Of a stretch of 64,000 nt of DNA, positions 1 through 13,029 are shown piece after piece; within the stretch, counting starts at the first letter, position 1; every line of letters starts with the position of its first letter. The position numbers were made by a program, and so were the translations under genes. A model generated the notes under the pieces. That model ran no database searches. It was not told the DNA's origin and worked only from the letters and a program-made list of their open reading frames with translations. The DNA comes from Pegea sp. RAD2-039. Its lineage: Eukaryota; Chordata; Thaliacea; Salpida; Salpidae. Location of the stretch: assembly GCA_034620365.1 (NCBI GenBank), contig JAQGEQ010000161.1:124001-188000 (forward strand), written 5' to 3'.

Positions 1-2040
1 TTGTTCTAAAAAAAAACTTATAAATTAAAACTTAAAAAATTAAAAGTTTAATATTCTATAAATCAAATTTATCTACGAAATAATAATTTCACATTCTAGT
101 TTTTAAGAAGTAAACTTAATATATATTTTTGTAGGATTTCTTTTCTTTGAAAACTGCTTTCGCCATCATTATTAGAAGCTTCTTGTTTTATATATTTGTT
201 TATATTGTATTAGATCATCATTCAAATCAATTGCGCAATAAGAAAGTTTATAAAGTAAACAAAAATTAACAGACTAAAGCATCAGACAAGTAATAAACGT
301 GAACGATGCTGAACATCTTTTGTTTGTGTATTTTCGAGTTGATATGGTTGACATCATTAACTTTGTATACTGCTAACTACCTTACAGTATATATAAGCAC
401 AGGTTTACTTTGTATCTTTTTATTTTAATACTAGTTGACTTGTAACTCTCTTTATTATTAAGTAAATGGCTAAAAGCTACTTTTTTTGTGAATGCTATGA
501 CTCATTTCATGATTTTTCCTGATTTAAGTAAGTTTACTTTATTCTGTTACACAAACATTTTAGTGAAATTAAATTGTTTATTATAAACTTCAACCCTTGG
601 AAACCTTATTACCTGAAATGCAATCAGTTTATCTTAAAAAAACTTTTATTGTATCTACAAGATGAAACTGTTGATGATAAGCTACAAATAAGTAGAAATG
701 TAATAAAGAACTTTTACAAACTTAAATATCAAAATTAGGAAAACAGTTTATGTTGCAACAAAACTACAGAAATGTGTTAGATATCTTTGTAGCTTTCGTG
801 ATTTAGCTGGACATCATCGTTGTGGTATCTTTGGTTCCTTTATTTGGTAAATTCTTATCGACGATAGTTTACTGGGAATAATTTTACCAATAATCTATTT
901 TACTTTTTCATTTGCCTTTTTTCATTAGTCGCAGTAACTAGTAAAATAAACCCTTAAAGACTTAACAACTTTGCAATTCACTTTTTACACAACAATATAA
1001 GAAATTATTCTTCAATGATATTTTCACTATTAATTTGCTTTTTTGGTTACTTGAACGACGTCAGCTCAAGTATTGCTAGCAGCTCAAGTAAAATCATCAA
1101 CTAAAAAGACCTTTTCAAAAATCGGTTGTGATCTTTTAAATATACTTCTAATTCCTTCTGATCGTTCTCATCTATATTGGATTACATATTTGTGTAAAAC
1201 CTTTATTTGCTAACTTTTAGTTTCTTGCTTATGAGCTCTTTTTCGGCAGGATTTTCGCGGACTCACTAGATGTTTAGTTCAAATAGAATATTTGTTAAAG
1301 ATAATCTTCAAACTGTGGATGTGCTGTATAACTTGAGAAAATTGAAATTTTAATTAAAAAATCTCAACTATTTAGGAGTTTTTTGTTTTATTATGTTTTG
1401 GTTATACTGAAATTTTATCCACCAAAAAACTTGTCAAAATATTTGGTTAAAATATTCAGTCAGAATGCTAATAGGTTCTCTTAAGTTTTTTCTTTACATT
1501 AACTTTAACAAGTCTACTAAAGGAAAAACAAGGATTTATGAGTTTACAACTACAGTAAAATCGTTTTATCACTTTTATAATTGATAATTTCATTTAAAAT
1601 AAAGGTAATAATAAATTATTATTTCCAATCAGTTTTATTTCAGTAATCAATTTGTTTGTAATTTTTCATCTTTTAATTGAATGTTTTAATTTGAACATAT
1701 TTTCCAAACTTTAATAAACACTGTGAATATAATAGAAAAAAAGTAAGTTACTTGACTTTTGTACAATAATAGCTTATAAACTTTGAATTATTTTTTACGA
1801 TAATTGTGTAACTAATAACTAAATAAAGTATTACGCCTAGCTTACAAACACTATAAGGAAGTAAAATAAAAAGTACAATAATACCTATAACAACCATAAT
1901 TAAGCCTACAAAACTGATTTAGAAATCATAAAACTGTACAAAAACAAGTCTACTAGGTCCGATTGCAACAATCACAAAAGAATATTCTTATTAAGCATTC
2001 GCTCGTGTGCTGGCATGTTTGCATGTCTATTACTTTCTCA
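1..2040. other. AT-rich intergenic DNA, no gene seen
   Basis: No open frame with coding character, no convincing splice-site chain and no RNA gene was recognised. The stretch is mostly A/T runs of the background type found throughout the window. It ends where recognisable reverse-transcriptase sequence begins on the plus strand. Confidence 0.6.
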
Positions 2041-2049
2041 CCTACAAAT

Positions 2050-3115
2050 ATCAGCTGAAAAACTAGTCTGTCCTCAATTCTGTTAAAGATTAGCTGCCTA
2101 CCTATCCTTCCTAACATGATAAAATCATTTCACATGAGCAGTAAGGAAATATTCCAGTATGATAGAAGCTGCTCTGAACGATTTATCATCAAAAATGGAG
2201 TAAGACAACTCTCTTTAAGACTTTCTTATTAATTTTACTAAAACCAGCGTTTCCTGCGTCTACTGAAGAAATCTACTTTCATTCAAGATCTGACGGAAAT
2301 ATTTTTACTGTATCACTTCTAAAAGCGAAGAACAAGGTATACAAGATCACCAAGCGTGATTTGTTTTTTACTGATGATGCATCAATTGTTGCACATTTAG
2401 AAAAAGACCTACAGATGCTGATGGACTGATTCTCGGCAGTCAGCAAAGATTCCAGAATGAAAATCAGTCTCAAAAAGACAAACATTCTCAACTAAGGTGT
2501 TAACGTTCCACAACCAATCAACATCGATGGCTGCATCGTTGAGTTTGTAGATAATTTCGTCTGCCTTACTTAAAATAGCATCATCAGCATCGATCAAAGT
2601 CAAGATCAACATCTGCATCAGTAAAGCATCTGGTATCTTTGCACGGTTCACCTCCAGGGTCTGGGATAATACAAAACTATTTATAAAAATCAAGGCTGTC
2701 ATCTATAGAGACTTTGTCTGTAGTACGATATTGTGAGCTAGTGAAACCTGGACTTCGTCGAACGCTAGCGAAAATAAACTCAACAAGTTTTATGTTTCTT
2801 GTCTTCATCGTATATTACGTCTAACGTGGCAGAAAAAGATCTCAAACAAGTACCAACGTGTGTACAGCAGGCTAAGCAAGCAAAGACGTCGCTAGCTCGA
2901 ACACGTCCATCGGATGGAAGACAGATGGATACTAAAATATATGTTGTATGGAAAACTATCTAAAGGTAAACGCAACATCGGCCATCTTCGTATTCGCTTT
3001 ACAGATACTTGCAAACGCGATATGAAACCGCTTAACATCAATAACAGCATTTGTTAGGATATTACAGCAGATCGGTTCAAATAACGCTCTCTACTCCGCA
3101 AACAACTTAAGGAAT
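2050..3115 (+). mobile_element. Decayed non-LTR retrotransposon, RT C-terminal part
   Basis: The plus strand, read across several frames, gives the C-terminal half of a LINE reverse transcriptase of the endonuclease-reverse transcriptase type common in invertebrates. In order there is an 'IKNGVRQ' block (near 2190), a catalytic block reading FTDDAS instead of FADD-x (near 2370), the 'ISLKKTNIL' block (near 2465), an 'INIDG' block (near 2520), then stretches matching the 'RVYRA..L.YG.ETW' and 'LRRILR..WQDK' tail. Frameshifts and stops interrupt it repeatedly, so it cannot encode a working enzyme. The endonuclease domain and the RT N-terminus are absent, which fits 5' truncation at insertion. 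The clade (RTE or Jockey-like) is inferred from block wording only. Local GC is higher than the surroundings. Confidence 0.8.
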
Positions 3116-3119
3116 TGTT

Positions 3120-6100
3120 ATTACGCGACACCATTCTTCAGTGTGTAACATTACGTAGTAGTAAACATTTTACGTTTTACATTTATTTTTTTACGTTTAT
3201 TTCACAAATTAAATTTGTACAACTATCTATTACACTTATTAGATTCAAAACTTTATTTTGACGATAACAATAAGTCTGAAAATGAACTACATCACTTATT
3301 TCTTCGATGTGTAACTTCAAACTATATTAAGATTTTTAACAGATCATTAAGCAAAATGATTAATCGAAAAAGTAAAACACATTATAGAAATAATTATCCA
3401 AAAAACTGAAAAAAACTGATTATAAGTTTTTAATTGAAAAGCTAATGCAGGTAATGGTTATTCTAAATTATTTATTTTCAATTTGACTGATATAAAGTTC
3501 ATTAATAAATTTGCTTGTAAAAACTTTTCAAGTTAAACTTCATTAAAACTATTGACTTTTAATTACCTTCAAGAAAAAAACTAGTAGTCTTACTAGAGTT
3601 GCCAAATATTGTTTAAAACTAAAAACAAAATATTGCTAAACATCAAATTACTAAACAAAGATTTCAACGTCAAAGTCTTCATAGAAATCTACATCGATTT
3701 GAAATAATCCCTACTTGTAATTTTATGGGTTCAAAATGTTGAGCTCTCTGTATCATTCTAAGTTGTTGAAAACTGTTTTATTATTAAATGTAAAACTTTA
3801 CACTAATTACCTTCTTATAAGTTTTCTTTGACTACTGGTAGATAAAACAACCCAAAGAACCAAACACAAAGCATCGATGTAAAATTATCATTAGAAGTTT
3901 ACTTATAAACGAAATGCTTATATAGAAAACTTTTAGAATCTTAATAAAATCTTGTATAACTTTACTCAATACACTTGATTCTATTTAACCAACTACATAG
4001 AAACTTTCTCTTAGGAGGCTGGATAACTTTAGTGAACTAAAAACTTATTTAGACAGATTTGGTGGCTTAATTTGAATCAATTTCTACAAGTAATACTAAA
4101 AAGTTTTATACTCAGGCATTGATAGTGGTAAAAGTGAATATCCTGTTTAATGTGTTCCCAAACTTATATTTCTATACAAGTATGATGTTTTAAAGACCTT
4201 TATATAAGCAACTGCTTTTCTTAGTATCTTCACTGAAATTTTCTGGAAAATTGTTTGTTTGCTGAAACATTTACAATTATTTACAATAATTTTTTATTTT
4301 TTCTCTATTTATGTAGGGTTTCATCTTTCTTTGTATTTTTTACCAATCAAGCTATTGAACATATCTATAGTTGCCTTAAATGACTTTTTGTACTTCTTAC
4401 TGAATTTTAAATTATCAAAAATAAAGTTAAATACAACTAAACATTTTAGGCACTTAAGTCTTTTTTCAAAGCAACAAAATTAACATGCATAAGGTGTTTC
4501 AGGAAAAGAATCAGTTTCACGTTGGATGAAAGATTCCGAATGATCTGCTGAGATTATCTTTATTTATTATCTATTTGAAAAAGTTATTATTTGTTTGATA
4601 AAACAAAAATAAAAACAAAAAGAAATTCAAAAGAAAAATGTAACATTGTCCCATCCTCTTCTTCACTCCGAAAGATCGGTCTTCATGACATTCTCTACCG
4701 CGGAGTAACTCTAAGATAGAGAAGAAAAACTACAGTGGAATTTCCTTCCTTTATCATTTCACAGTGTCCTGTAGTTGACTCTAACCCTGGATCACACCCA
4801 GCATGACCGAGGCAGGCCATTAACATCATATTATAACAAATTATACAACATCACAACATCTACTCTCTATATAGGTTAACTCAATATACATTTTCATAAT
4901 ATCCACTCTTTTAAGGTAAAATTTGATAAGATAATAAACACGCTCAATATTTTTGGTGTTGTATAATAACCTTAGTAAACTTGATTTTGAGGCAAGAAAA
5001 TAGAGACCACGTCCTAGAGATCTAGTTATACTGATAAAGTTTCAGTTTTGACAATCTAACAGTTAACTTGTAAGTAAAAGAAACTCTAAAATACAATTGT
5101 AAGGTTTAATTTTATGAGAAATGTTTTTATACAAAATAGTTTTATAGCTACTAACGAGAAACCAGTCGGTATTTGTCGAAAAATACAATTAATAAGAGAT
5201 TGTAAGTTTATTTTTATTATCTAAAAGATTAATAATATAATTGAATATAGAGTATAATTTGATATCAACTACTTATAAAGTTTTTATTTTGAAAAAGAAT
5301 TCGAATGACTTTGTAAAAATATTCAAAAAGTTTCATGCTTGACTTAGTAAAGTTTACGCTTAACTTAAAAAGCTACTTAAACGTCTTATGTATGAAATTT
5401 TGATTTCAAAATAATCATTTAGACGTTAGTTATGTTTAATTTTCATATATTTTCAATAATTAGCTGACAAGTTATTTACTAAACAGTAGAGTTATCTTTA
5501 CTGCAAGTTATAAGTATTAGTTTATTCCTCAGATAAGTTTAAATAAAAAAAAAATTCTAATAATAATAAAGGTTTTTATAATGTGTAAAGTTGTAATTAT
5601 ATAATTAAGACAGTCGTCTTTAGAACAAGATATTTCTAATTCAAAGAAATTGAATATTTTTGACAGTAAACTTTTTATTTGAGTGAACTGCTATATTTAG
5701 TGAACCTTATCTTAAACAAGAAATTATTTATTACTGATTGTTTTTATAAGAAATAAATAGTTTTTCTATTTTCAAATTTGTGTTCAAATATCAAAACTAA
5801 TAATGATAAATCAACACAAAAGTTGGAAAGTAAAAATAATTGATTGAAATAAAAAGAATTTGATTAAAAATATTAAATATTTCATTCCTTGCTTAAATCT
5901 AAAATTTAATTTTTTGTTATATGAGTTTTAAAACTTGATAAAACTAAATAATTGCTTTAATATATTATTTAAATATTTCAATGAATGAAACCGAGGATGC
6001 CTGAAGAGAGCACCTCCAGCTAACAGACATTCTCACAAATAATATCTATTAAGTTAGAAAAACAGAAAGAAAAAGATGTAACACATGGCATTCCAGTAGT

Positions 6101-6230
6101 CCTCGAAGCATATAACAGTGAATAATTAGATAGAATGTTAATAATAATAGAATGAGGATAATTACATTTTAGAAATGGCAATTGTGGTAATATTAAAACG
6201 GTTCAACTTCTTGAACAACGCGAGTGATTC
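3120..6230. other. AT-rich intergenic DNA with one GC-richer island
   Basis: No host gene was recognised. Small open frames (for example at 3215-3409 and 4259-4483) have the low-complexity K/N/F/L composition expected by chance in this base composition. The exception is a less AT-rich island at about 4640-4830, listed separately as a probable repeat. Confidence 0.5.
4640..4830. repeat. GC-richer island, probable transposon tail
   Basis: This 190-base stretch differs sharply in composition from its flanks. It includes a segment near 4785-4820 reading CCCTGGATCACACCCAGC then GAGGCAGGCC. It has no long open frame in any direction. Such islands in this window are otherwise coding exons or mobile elements, so an untranslated tail of a mobile element is the likeliest reading, but no second copy was found here. 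Confidence 0.35.
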
Positions 6231-6239
6231 TGACATAAA

Positions 6240-7985
6240 ATGTCTGGTGGCAGCTGGTTTCAAGTACTAATTGTACAGTATTAAAAAAGGTTGCTCTGAT
6301 AAACGTACCAGGTGATATAGGCTTATTAAGATGTAATATGTGTCGTCTGAGTTGACATAACTTGAGGGAAGGACTAATGGAAAAGAAAGCATCGAATTGA
6401 AGGTCAATTAAGTTGTTGATAATTTCAAAAAATAGGAAGTAAGTCGTATTTAGTTCTTCGAATTTTCAAAGTATTTAGATTTAAGAAGCTAAGACGATGT
6501 TTATAACTACCGTATTTAATATTAAGTTTCCTGCATACCAATCTCGTAAATTTCGCCTGAATAGATTCGATTTTTTGATATCACCAACTTGATATAGCAT
6601 TCATGCACTGACATTGTATTCAAGAATTGGACGTACGTTTGAAAAGATTGATTAAAAAGTATGGGTCTTTAGAATTAAAGGTTTTTATAATAAGGAAGAC
6701 AAGGTTGATTGATCTTGCAAAGATTTTGGAAACATATTTGCGCCATTTAAAGTCAGATGACAGGGTAATGACAAGGTCTAGGACTGAAGATATTTGTAAT
6801 AATCAATTCATTGATGGAGTATTGGTTTATGGAATTTGCAGCTGTCATAAGGGAGAAAGTTATAAGTTCAGACTTTGTGGGCTGGATTCTGAGCTGCCAC
6901 TTCATAGACTAGTTTTCTACATTGTGTAAAGCTGTTTGAAATTTGAAGGATTACAAGATAATAGCTTAATGTCATCTGCATACACAAACACTATGACATC
7001 ATCTACTACTATTAGTCTTCTGATGAGGTCTTCAATAACTATTAAAAAGAGAAAGGGACCCAGAAAAGAACCCTGAGGAACACCACTGGTGACTTGACTA
7101 GGAGTAGATACAGATCTTTCAACACGAGTTCGTTGGATTCTTCCTGATAAGTAATCTTCAATCCACTTTATTGTTTAAGTTTTTCAATACAATAATGAGC
7201 TTTTTGTGTGGGACAGAATCAAATACTTTTGCGAAATCGAGGTATATGGTGTTATAAGGAGTATTACTTTCATAATGGGTTGTAAGCTCATTAGAAAAGT
7301 GAGATGTTGAGTCAGTGAAGATCTCCGTTTCACAAAGCCATGCTGGACATCAGATATTAGATGGTGCTCCATCAAATGACTGGTCGTATGATTGTAAATG
7401 ATATGCTCTTCAGTTCTAAAGATAACTGAAGTCAGCGAAACTAGTCTGTAGTTAAGTGAAATGTTTCTGGGACCCTTTCTATGAATTGGAGTACTTACTT
7501 CCAAATTTATGGAACTCTTCCTCGTCTCAGAGTGATGTTAAAGAGTAGCGATAAAGATAGTGATAAAGAGGAAGAAGTTTTTCTTAAAAACAAAGTAGGG
7601 ACCTGATCAGGGGGTGTTGGAAACTGAGGATTTTAAAGAAGAAATAGCCTTAGACACTATATCGACCGTTATGTCAAGATTCATCATCTCATAAACATTT
7701 GTAAGGATGTCGGAGTAGGAGAGAGAAGGAGTATAACCTCATTGGTTAAAAAACTCTATTAAATTGATTATTTATCATTATTCTCTGGTTCCATCACAAG
7801 CTGGTCGCTACTATCAAGCAAGGGAGGTATTTGAGATCTCGCCTTGAGCTTGTGATTTATGAAGCTAAAAAACGTTTCCTTGCTAGGTGAAGATAAGACT
7901 GCACTTTCTTTTCCTAAATAGAAATTAGAAACATATTTCTTGTAAAATATACAAAGATCTTTGTACAAAGATACGATGGAAGGGT
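6240..7985 (-). mobile_element. Decayed LINE (CR1/Jockey-like) reverse transcriptase, minus strand
   Basis: Read on the minus strand from about 7985 down, this is a nearly continuous reverse-transcriptase domain with several frameshifts and stops. Visible blocks in order: a pre-RT linker with 'FFSFINHKLKARS' (near 7850), 'NYRLVSLTSV' (near 7450), 'HGFVKRRS' (near 7340), a 'SGVPQGSFLGPFLF' block (near 7050-7090), the catalytic YADD box (bases 6971-6982), and a C-terminal tail with 'WRKYVSKI' and 'Q.KFTRLVCRKL' (near 6540-6700). The YADD motif itself is intact, but the frame is broken on both sides. No endonuclease domain precedes it, so the copy is 5' truncated. The plus-strand ORF at 6627-6929 is a shadow of this element. 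Confidence 0.85.
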
Positions 7986-8359
7986 CTGGTCTTAGTTTGT
8001 TTGTAATTAATTGAAATATAAATTATGTTTATTTGCAAAATTTTAAATCGGTTATTTGGTTTTATCTAATTATTTTAAAAGTCTAACACTCGTTTACTTT
8101 TCAAGGACTTTGAGTTATGTAGAATTATGAAAAACTTAGTTATGCTAAATTTATGAAATTTTGTTTCGTAGATTTTACAACAATAGCTTGACGGCATAAA
8201 TAACTTCTATAATTTATATAAAAACTAAAAATTGAATAATATCAACTCAAAAAGGTCTTCAGATGTTTTCATTGGTTGTCATCAGATTCTATAGCAATGA
8301 GGTGAACAGTTTTCAAATCTACTGATTATTTACCTCTTTTCCAATTTATTAATCTTGTG

Positions 8360-10383
8360 ATGAATAAGTTAAACAAAATATCAAAAGAAAATAAATCATA
8401 TCTTTTAATAAATAGTCAAATAAAGATTTTGAAAAACTTACAGAACAGTTTTGTTTGGATTTATCTTTCTAATTCTTTTTTTAGAAGCTGGTAAGCAACA
8501 TCTTATAGAATTTTTATTTGTGTTAATTAGAAGACTGTTAACTTTTATCAATTTTTTATGAAGCTTCTAAATTTCGACCAAGTTTGAGCTTTTATGTGAA
8601 GCAAGTTAAATCTGTAAATACAACTTTGCAAAAGCTTAATGCCAAGGTTTGTTAGTATAAATTTAGAAAAAAAGTTTTAATTATCTTCTGAAGTTACAGA
8701 TATCTGATTATCCTGCATCCCCCAATCTTTGCTTCAACTCAGAAAGTTTGGTTTGTAAAAAATTGTTGAATGTGAAATATCTATGAAGTGTTAATAAGAG
8801 ATTTTGTTTTCTACCTTTAATTTATCAAATACTAAATCAAAATCAAAATACATTTATCACATTTACTTTCTTGATTTCTTAAGACATGTTTGTTAAAAGT
8901 AGTCAGCAAACGTATTGAGCTCTAATGAATAAATAAATAGATATTTATTCATTTACTGATCAAAACATCTGTATTTGTTGATTAGTAAAATTTCTGTTGG
9001 ATTTTGAGTTGTTTTTAACTTTCAACTAGAAAAACTTCGCCAAAATTGTTAATATTTTATTGTATTGATCTTAAAGCTTGTTTCATTGAAATGAGAAAAT
9101 TCATTTTCTCCCAACTAAGGACATTTCAGAAATATGACAGATGTTACCTGTTACTTGTGAACAACAACAAAATTATCATCAGTTTTTATAGTTTGTTTGT
9201 GCCACTAGATACTTTTTCTTAGTCAACAAAAAGAGCTTTCATAGATTTTGATGAATAAATGACTACTGTGAGATAATTTCAAAGATTTTTTGGACACTTT
9301 GATTTTTTGGAAAATTAATTATTATTCTCGTGAATTATTTAACTTTTTATTATTTTTAGAGTTGTTCAAATATTTGATTGCTACAATACAGAAACTACTT
9401 GGAGTAAAAATATTTATTCTAATCTAAACCTGAAATATCTGTTTTTTGTAGATTGGTTATCAGAATTATGAGGTTTTAAAGTACTCAAACTTAGGATTTA
9501 AAGATGAAAAATTTTGTTTACATCTTTAAATCACGTCAGATACAAATTACTTTCAACTTATAGCTTTGCGTTCTTAGCATTTTTTCAAAGCTATTTATAA
9601 GACTGAAAGATTAAGAGTTTCGGAATATTAATTGGCGGTATCAACAGGTTGAAGAAAAACGAAACAGAGCTGCAATTAAAAAGTTTTATTTTCAAAACTG
9701 TCGACAACTTTATAAAAATGCTCAAATCATCGGCAACTTTATAGAAAATTGTCGACTCCTTTCACCTCAGATACAGTAAATTAATATTTTGATCTCTGCC
9801 ATCAGCTGTGTGATTGGAAAATATTCAATTTAGGTTGACACTGAGCTCTAGAGACGATTGTAGAACGCCTGTGGAACGATACCATGTCGAAACTATTGAT
9901 CAGATTTGTCAAAATAAACGATTTAATGCTAAGAAATATAATAGAATTAGTTGGAAAATATTTCGAAAAATCAGCAAGTTTCACCTTCGAAAATGTAGTC
10001 GATACAAAGTAAGTTTATTTAATATTAATTTAAATCAATTTGAAAAAAAAATTCTTTTTATATTCTATATAAACTATCGATTTTGACTTCAAAATTCTAG
10101 AATTAATTAATGAGCGATTTTTCTCAGAGCAAAAACCTATTCTCAAAGTTTTCTTGCGAAAATGGAAATGAAGTTATAGTAAGTTTTGTCATCTTGGAAC
10201 GAAACGTTGTAAAACTACCAAAAAGTTCTTTATAGCATAGTAATATCCCAGAAATTTATTTTTGTTTTATAGTAAGAACGATTATGATATTTAATTTCTT
10301 TTCAGAGTCATCTTTTAAATCTAATGGAAGAATTCTTTTCATCTCTGAAGACACATAAGCAGATGATGGTTCCCTGCAAATAA
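8360..10383 (+). CDS. Candidate nine-exon gene, unknown 249-residue protein
   Basis: I do not recognise the product. Nine exons join in a single open frame: 8360-8447, 8564-8646, 8700-8750, 9130-9181, 9360-9403, 9452-9472, 9618-9775, 9834-10008, 10306-10383. Every junction is phase-compatible and the total is 750 nt, ending in TAA with AATAAA at 10420. The last three exons are best supported: a 58-nt intron, a consensus GTAAGT donor at 10009 and a TTTCTTTTCAG acceptor before 10306. The 21-nt exon at 9452 and the acceptor before 9618 are the weakest calls. The predicted protein is helical and rich in K, N and hydrophobic residues, with clustered Cys/Arg near the end (RKCSRYK, residues 218-224) and no signal peptide or clear membrane segment. 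A small coiled-coil or cytoskeletal subunit is one guess. Each exon is short, so chance assembly is possible. Confidence 0.5.
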
Positions 10384-12576
10384 TTTTTTCAGCTTATGAA
10401 ACGTTTATCTTTAATTGCAAATAAAAGCATCTCTCCACTAGTCTTATGAACTATACAATTTTCATAATTTCTATTACTGATATTTTTACCAGCCCAGATC
10501 AGTCATAAAATTTCAAATAAAGGTAGTAAATGGTGTTCTATGAAAGTATAGTCTGCTTTTGCTGATTAAAATGATATTAAATTTTAATAAATAATTAAAA
10601 AGACTGAAAATAAACCTTTGATTCTTTTAACTTCTTTCAGAAACAACTATTTAATATTTAAGTTATTGAGTCATGCAAAATTGTTGATCAAATATTCTAA
10701 ATTTCTCCAGAAAGTCAGAATTCAATCTTTGCATGTGAATGATCGATAAGATCTTATAAATGAGTCTTATATATCAACTAAAGATGATTCTTATGATAAA
10801 TAGTTGGTACTCTGAAAGTTGACGAGTCCATTAAACTGATACACAATGTGATAAAAGGAATAAAAAGGACAGAAACAAACAATTGAGAAATTTCGTACAT
10901 AGCATTTGCTGTGTAATAAACATTTTAATGTAGATAATACCACAATTCATAAAATAGTTTATGCAAATTTAGTATTAAACAATTTTTTTTTTATTTTATT
11001 TTAATATAAAGGGAGTTATTACTGATGAAGTGTTTTAGAAAGCTCTCAATGAAAAGTAACTGACAGTATTGTGATGTTATATAAAGGTGTTATATATATA
11101 TTAAGAACTAACACCTAATAATTAGTTTACTATCTGCTGGTAATATTGATAAAGTTTCTATTTTCAAGAATATATTAAACAGTGCAGAACCATAACAGTT
11201 TGTAGATATGTTTTTTATTAAATTGTTCAAAGTGATGCCAGTTTATTATTGTGCACTTCATAGAAAAGTTTATGAATAATATTTGGAACATTTTCTAAAC
11301 AAAAGTTTTATCTAAAGTTTTTATGAAGAAAATAAAAGTTCAAATAACAACTTTAAAAGGTTAAATTTTTTTCAACTAAAGTATTGCGAGGTATAAAAAG
11401 ACCAGAATGTTAACTGATGCATTTTACAATTTTTCGTTTGTCATCAACATCTACCAAATGATTTATTTGTTTTCTTATAATGTTTTATCATTACTGAAGA
11501 CTTATTTGTCAATTTTTCTAAGGATTTTTAGAGCATCAGAACAAAAGACATAGATTTTAGATAGAATATTCAAATGATGTTTCTTAGTTTGTTTGGAATC
11601 AATAAATTGTTTAATTTCATATATTTTCATATTTTTATCAATAAATGTGGATTATTAAAAACAGTTAAACCAGATGATATTTGATTACATTTGATAAAAA
11701 TTAAAGAAAAATAACTTCTAAAAATATGCTAGGTTCTAATCGTTTTGAACTTGAAAAAATTATTATTATTACTTAATGTTTTAGAACTATTTAAGATGAT
11801 TTAACAAGTAAAAGTTTAAAATAGAACTTAAGAAATGTTGAAAACAAACATTAAGCTAAGAAAAATCTCTACAGGTTTTATTTTGTTTTTATTTTAAAAA
11901 TAAATTTTATTTTAACAAATTTAAAAATGCAGTTGGTTTATTTTGATGAAATAAAAATGTGTTTTTGTGAAAGTTTATAAAAAGCTTTAACATAAAGAAA
12001 ATATCTACTTTTTATTTTAAGTTTTTTTGAATAATTGGAACAAAACGAACTTTAAATATTGTTTTTGCCAAATAGGCTGGAATACAGGCAAAGCAAAGAA
12101 CTTTAATGTCAATTTGTTTTCACAAATTTCCAAAATCTTTGACACCAAATAATTTTTCACTAATTTCTCTTTCTTATTTATACTTAAGTAGTTAATAAAG
12201 TTTCTGATTTTTGATTTTATTTTTTGCCAAAATTCTACTTTTGAGCTTTCAGTTTTTTATATCGATTAATTTAAAAAAATTATTTTTTTTTGGAATGATT
12301 CTATAACAATTTTCTAGCAAGTTATTTCGATGTAAAAACATCTAAAAAAGTTTCACAGATTTTAAATAAAGCAGCAAAATTTATAAAAAAGTTTATTTTT
12401 ACAGCATGTCAACTTTAAATTGAAAATATCTTAGAAAATTTATAAAAGTAGTTCTTAATAATAATCATCTTATAAAATTGCTTATTTAACAAGAAGAAAT
12501 TCCAAAACTGCAAAAGATCTAATTTAGCTTGAGTAATTCTAAGATAAACTTTTAACATTAATAAACTAATTTTCAG
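10384..12576. other. AT-rich intergenic or intronic DNA
   Basis: No recognisable gene. Two exon-like pieces have plausible splice sites: 10493-10522 (30 nt, phase 0, CCAG acceptor and GTAGTA donor), and an open stretch from about 10641 to 10755 after a strong CTTCTTTCAG acceptor. They could belong to the gene ending near 10.38 kb if it is longer than drawn, or to the pieces at 12.6-13.0 kb. Neither resembles a known family. Confidence 0.35.
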
Positions 12577-13026
12577 GCCCTAACAGTAACTCAAGCTGTT
12601 AAAACAAAGCTAATTAATCATAAACTATTAAATCAAACAAAAGTGAGATTTATTTAGTAATTGAACTAAATAAATTTGATTTTTAAATATTTTAATGATG
12701 AAATAGATAAACTAAGTTGGAAGCATCAAACAAATTAACTTATTTCTTAACTAGATTTAATAGATACATAATGTTTTTGATTGGTTAAATACACAGAGGA
12801 AAATAACTTATGTTATTATGTTCTTATGTTACATTTTAAGGAATTTCTACAAATAGCGTCTTATAAGACTCTTCAAACCATTACATCAGAGTTATTTGCG
12901 TACAAAACTTGTATTGAAGTGATTAGTATTGAACGAATTTATCTATCTAGCTTTCGTTTTTCACTTTTTGCTAGTGCTTTGACTTCAGATTCTAGTTTTT
13001 ATCTCATAACTCTTTACTACTCATAG
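12577..13026 (+). CDS. Orphan exon pair, unknown protein (partial)
   Basis: Two adjacent pieces look like exons of an unidentified gene. The first, 12577-12642, is 66 nt, phase 0 at both ends, with a TTTTCAG acceptor and a GTGAGA donor; it would encode 22 residues. The second starts at 12841 after TTTTAAG, continues the same frame and stays open to a TAG ending at 13026. A GTGATT at 12919 offers an alternative donor. The peptides are mixed hydrophobic and polar and match nothing I recognise. No start codon or upstream exon could be assigned, so this may be the 3' end of a gene or chance. Confidence 0.25.
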
Positions 13027-13029
13027 CAA

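Noticed and set aside
2279-2702. Minus-strand open frames of 70 and 97 codons
   Set aside because: They are shadows of the plus-strand reverse-transcriptase remnant, whose conserved blocks are on the other strand.
6627-6929. 100-codon plus-strand open frame
   Set aside because: It is antisense to the C-terminal part of the minus-strand reverse transcriptase and has no start or splice context of its own.
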